Of a stretch of 37,973 nt of DNA, positions 32,339 through 37,973 are shown one piece after another. The position numbers were made by a program, and so were the translations under genes. Every line of letters starts with the position of its first letter. The first letter of the stretch is position 1. A model generated the notes under the pieces. The model searched no databases, had not been told where the DNA came from, and worked only from the letters and a program-made list of their open reading frames with translations. The stretch lies in the NCBI GenBank assembly GCA_903844685.1, contig CAIMUM010000005.1, positions 1-37,973 on the forward strand. Direction: 5' to 3'. The DNA comes from an uncultured Dehalococcoidia bacterium. Its GTDB lineage: Bacteria > Chloroflexota > Dehalococcoidia > GIF9 > UBA5629.

Positions 32339-34822
32339 ATGAAAGTATTTATGCGTATTTGTATAGCGGTTATTCTCATACTTCTTTTATTGATCGCCGG
32401 CGGGTACTTTTTCGTCAAATCAACTTTGCCTAATTACACAGGAAGCTATACGGTTACGGGTATCGAAGGAAAGATCGAGATTATCAGGGATACCTATGGG
32501 ATACCGCATATATTTGCCGGCACCAAAAAAGACCTTGTCTTTGGGCTCGGTTACTCAATGGCACAGGATAGACTCTGGCAAATGGATATCCTGCGTAGGG
32601 TTTCGCTCGGTCGTTTGTCTGAACTTTTCGGTGACATCGCCCTGGATGCAGACAGATTTGCAAGAGTTCTGGGCTTTGGACGTGGAGCGGAGAAAGTGCA
32701 GGATAACCTTACACCAGCGGAAAAAGAGTATTTCGAAGCATTCCTTAGCGGCATCAATCTATATATAAAAACGAAGGAAAGCGAGTTACCCGTGGAATTC
32801 CGTGTGCTCGGGTACAAACCCGAGCCATTTACGATACGGGACATGCTCGCCGTTACAATGTATCAATCATTCCTCAACAGCCATAACTGGAAATTTGAGC
32901 TCTCACGCTCCTCGGCCAAAGCTCTACTTGGCGATACAAGGGGAAAGGAATTGTTTCCTTCTCTAACTTATAGTGGCCCTTACATGACTCTCCCCGGTGA
33001 ACATGCTGACATGGAAGGAATCCCCCAGGTGAAGGAAGATTCAAGCGGCGCTGTAAGCGTAGATTTAAAAGTGAATACTCTCATGGTTGCGGAAGTGCTG
33101 AAGGCCGATTCGCTTTTGGCGGAATTTAGCGGGCTTACAAGCACAACGGTTCACAGCAACTGCTGGGCCGTTTCGGGCAAGTATACGAAATCGGGAAAGC
33201 CGATACTGGCGAATGATTATCATATGCCTTTACTCCTCCCGTCCTTGTGGTATGAGGCGCACCTGAGCGGAGGCGGTATCGATGTGACGGGCATAACACT
33301 TCCCGGTCTTCCTGCGATTGTTGCCGGGCACAATCGCTACATCGCCTGGGGTGCCACCACAACGGGAGCGGATACCCAGGATATCTATGTCGAGAAAATC
33401 AATCCCAATGACAGTAGTGAATACCTGTATAAAGAAAAATATGAACCCTTCGACGTTGTTCCAGAAAGGATTTATTATAAAGCGGGGAATGAAAAGAAAT
33501 ACGTCGAGGAGAAAGTCCTCGTCAGCAGGCACGGTCCCATAATCAACTCCATAATAAAAGGTTCCGGGAAAGACGGTCCGCCGCTGGCCCTTAGGACCGT
33601 AGATGGGGCAATGAACGGGTTGATCACTTTCTCAATGGATATTATGGAGGCGAAAGACTGGCCGGATTTCAAAGGGGCGCTCTCTCACTATAATGCGTTT
33701 ACATGGAATTGGGTATATGCCGACAAGGATGGCAATATCGGATTCAGGGTAAGCGGAATGATCCCGGTAAGGACAAAGGGCACCGGCCTTGAACCCGTTC
33801 CGGGCTGGGATGGTGAGCATGAGTGGAAAGGAGTTATACCGTTTGACGATCTTCCCGAGGTGTACAACCCTGAGGCAGGGTATATTGTCACCGCTAATAA
33901 CGAAATATCGGACGGGCGATATCCGTACCAGATCCAGTCAAGCGCATTTGTCCTTCCCTACCGGGCTATGAGGATAGAAGAGCTGATAAAATCCGGCGGA
34001 CCTGCAACTTACGAGAAAATGAGGGACATCCGGGCTGATACCAATTCAAGGCTCGGCCTTGCAATCGATAAGCTTGTTATCGATGCTGTTACGAGGCTCC
34101 AGGTCAAAGATGATCGGACAACAGAGCTGGTGCGCTATCTCAAACAATGGGATGGGTCCGCCGACGATAAGAGCGTGGGCATGACAATAGCTTACGAGGT
34201 ATTCGCCCGGTCGATGGACAACCTATTCGGAAACAAACTGGATAAACAGCTATATCAGGATTTTACAGACCAGATGTACTACTCCTCGGGGGTTTGCCTG
34301 CTTATGTTGAGTGATGGTTCTTATACCTCCTGGTATGATGACCCGTCAACCCAAATAGTCGAGAATAGGGATGATATACTCTTGAAAAGCCTTGAGGATG
34401 CTGACAGGGAGCTCACTGCTTATTTTGGCAGCGACATCTCGAAATGGCAATGGGGAAAAGTACATACATATACGTTCAAACATGCACTTGGCTCTGTCGC
34501 TCCCTTCAAGTGGCTCTGGAATATCGGGCCATTTCCATTTCCCGGCGACATCTCTACGGTGAGGCCAGGCTTCTTTTATGATATATCTAAGAAACCCTAC
34601 GAGGTAACTGAAGGCTCATCTATGAGCCACATTGTTGACTTCGGTGATTTCGACAATGCCAAGTTCGTTATCAGCACCGGGGAATCAGAGAGGTGGCTTT
34701 CTCCGCATTACGACGACCAGACACAAATTTGGATGGACGAGCAATGTATTCCTATGTGGATGGACCGTCAAGTCATCGAAAAGAATATGAAGGCAAAATT
34801 GGTTTTTGAGCCTCAGAATTAA
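32339..34822 (+). CDS. Penicillin acylase family Ntn hydrolase
   Basis: The 827-aa precursor has an N-terminal membrane segment (about residues 5-28) and should be exported or anchored outside. It then follows the alpha-spacer-beta plan of the family. The autocatalytic cleavage site is before Ser273 in HSNCWAVSG, which becomes the N-terminal nucleophile of the beta chain. SGKPILANDYHM and AIVAGHNRYIAWGATTTGADTQD carry the conserved oxyanion and support residues. Family members hydrolyse penicillin G, acyl-homoserine lactones, or aculeacin-type amides, so the natural substrate here is open. The ATG at 32339 has GGAGGTG just upstream. A longer frame from TTG 32297 is rejected because it would precede the ribosome site. 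The gene lies inside a pair of 25-bp direct repeats. Confidence 0.9.
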   Translation: MKVFMRICIAVILILLLLIAGGYFFVKSTLPNYTGSYTVTGIEGKIEIIRDTYGIPHIFAGTKKDLVFGLGYSMAQDRLWQMDILRRVSLGRLSELFGDIALDADRFARVLGFGRGAEKVQDNLTPAEKEYFEAFLSGINLYIKTKESELPVEFRVLGYKPEPFTIRDMLAVTMYQSFLNSHNWKFELSRSSAKALLGDTRGKELFPSLTYSGPYMTLPGEHADMEGIPQVKEDSSGAVSVDLKVNTLMVAEVLKADSLLAEFSGLTSTTVHSNCWAVSGKYTKSGKPILANDYHMPLLLPSLWYEAHLSGGGIDVTGITLPGLPAIVAGHNRYIAWGATTTGADTQDIYVEKINPNDSSEYLYKEKYEPFDVVPERIYYKAGNEKKYVEEKVLVSRHGPIINSIIKGSGKDGPPLALRTVDGAMNGLITFSMDIMEAKDWPDFKGALSHYNAFTWNWVYADKDGNIGFRVSGMIPVRTKGTGLEPVPGWDGEHEWKGVIPFDDLPEVYNPEAGYIVTANNEISDGRYPYQIQSSAFVLPYRAMRIEELIKSGGPATYEKMRDIRADTNSRLGLAIDKLVIDAVTRLQVKDDRTTELVRYLKQWDGSADDKSVGMTIAYEVFARSMDNLFGNKLDKQLYQDFTDQMYYSSGVCLLMLSDGSYTSWYDDPSTQIVENRDDILLKSLEDADRELTAYFGSDISKWQWGKVHTYTFKHALGSVAPFKWLWNIGPFPFPGDISTVRPGFFYDISKKPYEVTEGSSMSHIVDFGDFDNAKFVISTGESERWLSPHYDDQTQIWMDEQCIPMWMDRQVIEKNMKAKLVFEPQN

Positions 34823-34847
34823 TTTCAGTCAAAGGTATCTGTGAATT

Positions 34848-34872
34848 AACATCGGTATGTATGTTCATCCAT
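34848..34872. repeat. 25-bp direct repeat, right copy
   Basis: It is identical to 32108-32132 and begins 26 bases after the acylase stop. The following bases (ATAAAA) are also similar in both copies, with one inserted base. Confidence 0.85.
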
Positions 34873-35042
34873 GAATAAAATCAAGGCCGGGCAACGCGTT
34901 CTATACCTTTGGATATTACAACTAAGTTATGGCGCGTTCAACGCTCAAACCACAGTTATTTATCCTTAATTTGCCTTCGTCGAACAGGGCCGAGACAGCA
35001 TTGCCTACCAGTTTCAGATTTGCTATAGATATACCACGTATT

Positions 35043-35065
35043 CATCGGGATGTTTATCCGGACAT
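35043..35065. repeat. Degenerate copy of the 23-bp repeat core
   Basis: It matches 16 of 23 positions of the exact repeat and about 18 of 23 of the copy at 37803. Its upstream flank (CAGATTTGCTAT, then ACCACG) is similar to those of the other copies. ATGT...ACAT at its two ends gives it an internal dyad. Confidence 0.6.
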
Positions 35066-35150
35066 GCGTACGATTACTGTGTACCGTTTGTAATTACAAT
35101 CTAACTTTGTGGTTTGCAGAGCAAAGCTAATATTGGGTGTGAATAAGAAA

Positions 35151-35174
35151 GGCCAGGGCGGAATAGCCCTGGCC
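35151..35174 (-). terminator. Intrinsic terminator of the surface-protein gene
   Basis: GGCCAGGGC (35151-35159) and GCCCTGGCC (35166-35174) form a perfect 9-bp hairpin with a 6-base loop. Read leftward, it follows the gene's stop and is succeeded by TTTCTTATT. Confidence 0.75.
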
Positions 35175-35199
35175 TCATGGTTTAAAATCTACTATAGAC

Positions 35200-37425
35200 T
35201 CAATATCCCGGTTGTCTTCTCCTCAGTATGAGTAAGAGTCCTATTACGAAGGCAATTCCAAGCAGCGCACCGCTTATATAGAGAATTGTGTTAGGGTCTG
35301 CCAACTCATCAACCGTAAAACTGCCGGCGCTGACACTGCCTACGTAAACTGAATATGTGCCGGGCTGGTCCCGGCTAACATTGAAGCTGATGGGCAGGGT
35401 GCTTCCACTGTTAACAGTTACTCCCTGGCTGGCTTCCTCCCGACCATTGACATATAGCTTCACATTCAATGCGCCATTGACTGTACTCTTGTTAACAAGA
35501 GTCACGCCGACAATCACGGGCGTGCCTGGTGTAACCTTTGAAATTGACAACGAGGCACTTTGCACTACCACGTTGGGAAGTGCTACAGCTGCTGCCAGCG
35601 GTGGTGGAATATAAGGCGAGGATGAAGGAGGCCTTGTATGTATGACTTCCGGAGTTGTTGGAGTTGCCGGCGCACCCGGGTCGGTTATTGTGCCATCAGC
35701 GTGGCCATCGGCATCTTCCGGACCACCATCTCTTAAGGTGAGTGTGAGCGTATTATCGCCATCATTATCGCCAAGCATAGATGTGATATCCATCCATTGT
35801 CCGTTGATGCATTTCCAATACTTGGTGTCTGCGGGCATGTTGGAAGGGAGCGTGATGGTCAGGATCACTGTTGAACCTGGAGTAAGATTGGAGATAGTGA
35901 ACGAAAAGAAGCCGTGTGGGAAGCTATAGCCTGCCAGCGTGCCGCATGCCGTTGTGGTCAATGCGCGCAGGTTATTAATGGAGCCGCCGCTGGTGGTAAA
36001 GGTAGCAACGCCGGTGCCCGTGGCAGTATTGACAGTCTGAGTTTGCTGGCCTGCCCTGTTAACGGTAAATCCTCCGTTCAGGGTGTTGGTACCCCAGGGC
36101 GTGGTTACCGTTACATTCCTGGTACCGGGTGAAGCGTAGGATAGGATGGTAATATTTGCAGTTATCTGAGTATCGTTATCCACCAGGAAGCTATTAACTG
36201 AGACATAACTACCCAGGGCGCCAAACCTCACAGAAGTTGTGCCAGTGAAATAGGTGCCCGCGATGATGACATTGCTTATCGTTTGTCCCTGCATGCCTGA
36301 GTTGGGATTTACTCCAGTTACAATTGGAGCTGCCTGATTGACCGTAAATCCGCCATTGAGCGTGCCCGTTCCACCGGCGGTTGTTACAGAAACGTCTCTG
36401 GCTCCCGGTGCGGCATCGGCTGCCGTGGTTATAGTGGCCGTTAGCTGTGTGGCACTAGTCACGTTTACATTGCTGGCAGTGACGCCGCTGCCGCTGAAAT
36501 TAACCGCTGTCTGGCCTGTAATGAAATTGGTGCCGCTGATAATGACATTATTCAAAATCTGCCCCTGAATGCCGGAGCTGGGATTGACCGAGATGCTATC
36601 GGGACGGCAGCCGCTGCCGTAGTGCAGAATTACACCGCCGGCACCCACGACGAAGACGCTGTTGCTGCAGTTGCCCCAGACGCCTTTAAGGGTATTGGTG
36701 GTGCTGCTGGTCATGGCGCTCCAGGAGTTGCCGTAGTGCATGATTGTACCGTTGCCGCCTACAGCGTAGACATTATCACTGCTGATACCATAGATCCCGA
36801 ATAACCCGCCAAAAGTAAATATGCCCATGTCATTCCATAAGTTGCCGTCATAATTTTCGATATAGCCTGCCGGGAACATGCCGCCTTTCCCCACCATAAA
36901 TACCTGGCTGGCCGAAGCTCCCCAGATGCTCTTGTTATTATTCGACATTGCGGACGTTGTTGAGCTCCAAGTGCTGCCGTTGTAATGCATGATGGAGTAG
37001 GCGGTCCCGACGGCCCAAATATCATCGGGCGAACTGCCCCAGATGCCGTAAAGCTCAGCGGTAGTATTACTGGTCATGACGCTCCATGATGTGCCGTTAT
37101 AATGCAGTATGGTGCCCCCGGCCCCTACCGCAAAGATATTCCTGATTGAACTGCCCCAGATATCATTGAGATTGTTGGAAGTGCCGCTGTTCATGGTGCT
37201 CCATGCCCTGCCGTCATAATTCAGTATGGTTCCGCTGGCCCCTACAACAAAGATATTGCCGGCGGAGCTGCCCCAGACTCCATTGAGATCGTTGGAAGTG
37301 CCGCTGGCCATCGCGACCCATGTATCCGCGGCTGCCGCCGGGACGGGCGTTGATATCAGGGGAAAAGCGATCGACAACAGGATTACTATTAAGGTCAACG
37401 TCAGTACATGTTTATATGTGGACAT
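35200..37425 (-). CDS. Exported propeller-repeat protein with IPT/TIG domains and C-terminal anchor
   Basis: From ATG 37425 the protein has 741 aa. A signal peptide (cleavage after about residue 33, near PAAAADTW) is followed by six or so repeats of about 40 residues with the pattern GVWGSS..IFVVG..GTILHY, likely a beta-propeller. Two IPT/TIG immunoglobulin-like domains follow (each starting near V-N-P-N/S-S-G and ending in LNGGFTVN). A domain of choice-of-anchor type comes next (TKYWKCINGQWMDI, then DGGPEDADGHADG), then a Pro-rich linker, a CARDB-like segment (KVTPGTPVIVGVTLVNKS) and a final membrane helix with RRR. It should be a cell-surface protein. The frame extends upstream to 37551, but ATG 37425 with AGAGGAT before it gives a proper signal peptide. 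Confidence 0.8.
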   Translation of the reverse strand: MSTYKHVLTLTLIVILLSIAFPLISTPVPAAAADTWVAMASGTSNDLNGVWGSSAGNIFVVGASGTILNYDGRAWSTMNSGTSNNLNDIWGSSIRNIFAVGAGGTILHYNGTSWSVMTSNTTAELYGIWGSSPDDIWAVGTAYSIMHYNGSTWSSTTSAMSNNNKSIWGASASQVFMVGKGGMFPAGYIENYDGNLWNDMGIFTFGGLFGIYGISSDNVYAVGGNGTIMHYGNSWSAMTSSTTNTLKGVWGNCSNSVFVVGAGGVILHYGSGCRPDSISVNPSSGIQGQILNNVIISGTNFITGQTAVNFSGSGVTASNVNVTSATQLTATITTAADAAPGARDVSVTTAGGTGTLNGGFTVNQAAPIVTGVNPNSGMQGQTISNVIIAGTYFTGTTSVRFGALGSYVSVNSFLVDNDTQITANITILSYASPGTRNVTVTTPWGTNTLNGGFTVNRAGQQTQTVNTATGTGVATFTTSGGSINNLRALTTTACGTLAGYSFPHGFFSFTISNLTPGSTVILTITLPSNMPADTKYWKCINGQWMDITSMLGDNDGDNTLTLTLRDGGPEDADGHADGTITDPGAPATPTTPEVIHTRPPSSSPYIPPPLAAAVALPNVVVQSASLSISKVTPGTPVIVGVTLVNKSTVNGALNVKLYVNGREEASQGVTVNSGSTLPISFNVSRDQPGTYSVYVGSVSAGSFTVDELADPNTILYISGALLGIAFVIGLLLILRRRQPGY

Positions 37426-37802
37426 GGCATCCTCTGACATCGATTTTATATAGCTACGCTGTGATACTAATACCTTCGATATTCGACTAATGTGCCTGCG
37501 TATCCTTGTAATGTATATCACCCCCATAATGTGAATGAAGACGACAGCCAAATGAGAGCCACGAGCGCGATGCAGACCAGTTTACCCATCTTGAAGCCTA
37601 CTACCCTGAACGCAGTATTCGTTTGGAGAAGAATCCGCGTAGTTTAACACTTGAGATGCAGAGGTGTCAATTGCGATACTTAAACAAGATGGCACGATCT
37701 GTCAAAGCGGATAACCGCAGAAGTAGCTTCTTTTACGTTCAGAACGTGCTTCTAAGCCAAAAACAGCTGTTTAGCTTCGTTGCAGATTCACTATTGCACG
37801 AA

Positions 37803-37825
37803 CATAGGGATGTTTACGTGGACAT
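37803..37825. repeat. Degenerate copy of the 23-bp repeat core (right)
   Basis: The core reads CATAGGGATGTTTACG and ends GTGGACAT. It is closest to the copy at 35043-35065 (about 18 of 23 positions). CAGATT, CTAT and CACGAA in its left flank line up with that copy as well. Confidence 0.6.
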
Positions 37826-37855
37826 ATAACTTGAATTAAACAATCCGTCAGATTG

Positions 37856-37886
37856 TTGACTTTCTGTCGCTGGCCAATGCTATAAT
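37856..37886 (+). promoter_or_regulatory. Promoter of the final partial gene
   Basis: TTGACT (37856-37861) and a perfect TATAAT (37881-37886) are 19 bases apart. The start site near 37893 would leave only about five bases before the ATG, so the transcript may be almost leaderless. Confidence 0.6.
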
Positions 37887-37897
37887 CCAAGGTAAAC

Positions 37898-37973
37898 ATG
37901 GAAAATGACCTGGAAAATCTGCGTAACCGGGTTGTTAGCTTCTGCAACGAACGGGGCTATTCTCTGGCACCAG
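37898..37973 (+). CDS. Start of an unidentified gene, cut by the window end
   Basis: An open frame of 25 codons begins at ATG 37898 (MENDLENLRNRVVSFCNERG and on) and runs off the window. AAGG at 37889-37892 precedes it and a strong promoter lies just upstream. The visible part is a charged helix with no diagnostic motif, so no function is proposed. Confidence 0.55.
   Translation, partial: MENDLENLRNRVVSFCNERGYSLAP

Larger units (their letters stand above)
34823..35199. other. Intergenic region with repeats and terminator
   Basis: These 377 bases between the acylase and the leftward surface protein hold no supported gene. They carry the second exact repeat copy (34848-34872), a degenerate copy (35043-35065), and the terminator of the leftward gene (35151-35174). 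Confidence 0.5.
37426..37897. other. Intergenic region with a degenerate repeat
   Basis: I see no supported gene in these 472 bases. They contain the fourth repeat copy (37803-37825) and the promoter of the final gene. About 60 bases left of the repeat resemble the flank of the copy at 35043, suggesting one larger, decayed element. Confidence 0.45.

Noticed and set aside
37623-37829. 68-aa rightward frame ending in the fourth repeat copy
   Set aside because: It has a TTG start without ribosome site and overlaps a repeat; no protein motif is seen.
1-37973. CRISPR array
   Set aside because: No regularly spaced repeats and no cas genes were seen anywhere in the window.

Overview
The window reads as a chromosomal piece of an anaerobic, lipoprotein-bearing bacterium, most likely a Chloroflexi of the class Dehalococcoidia. 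Reasons are the mixture of housekeeping genes (aspS, tig-clpP, dprA-topA-M24 peptidase-efp), a CoA-dependent 2-oxoacid:ferredoxin oxidoreductase tied to a NuoEF/HoxU-like diaphorase, cysteine-lipobox proteins, DUF2284 and KGG-motif proteins, and moderate GC with frequent TTG and GTG starts. The taxon is inferred from protein character only.

Layout. 1-5560: rightward housekeeping genes (acyl-CoA synthetase, aspS, tig, clpP), closed by a perfect 15-bp bidirectional terminator. 5557-13055: leftward genes (dprA, topA, M24 peptidase, efp, PHP phosphoesterase, formyltransferase, with a patatin-like lipase upstream) followed by two tandem leftward tRNA-Ser genes. 13281-19903: a sensory and transport patch. 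It holds a Cache-domain lipoprotein behind a structured leader with an intrinsic terminator, an orphan solute-binding lipoprotein, an isolated LytS-type 5TM protein, a small Mop/TOBE molybdate-binding protein, a SERCA-like P2A Ca2+-ATPase and a UspA protein. 20020-26164: tRNA-Arg, then a tightly packed six-gene operon (porGD, porA, porB, nuoE-, nuoF- and hoxU-like) with four 1-8 nt overlaps or near-abutting junctions. It would encode an enzyme that passes electrons from 2-oxoacid oxidation to NAD(P).

26233-30990: a probable integrated element. It starts at tRNA-Pro(TGG) and carries a tyrosine integrase with all six catalytic residues, an unrecognised 270-aa protein, a KGG-motif small basic protein whose ATG directly follows an intrinsic terminator, a divergent archaeo-eukaryotic-primase-like protein with a damaged metal motif, a Met-rich 42-aa microORF, and an HTH plus long coiled-coil protein. 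I could not find the distal attachment site.

31231-37973: accessory region with a DUF2284 protein, a DUF1508 (YegP-like) remnant, and a penicillin-acylase-family Ntn hydrolase. The last two are bracketed by exact 25-bp direct repeats. Two further degenerate copies of the repeat lie at 35043 and 37803. Between them is a leftward exported protein with propeller-like repeats, two IPT/TIG domains and a C-terminal membrane anchor. The window ends inside a new rightward gene with a good promoter.

The best candidates for something undescribed are the tRNA-Pro island (degenerate primase, microORF and coiled-coil module), the POR-diaphorase complex, and the repeat-bracketed acylase cassette.
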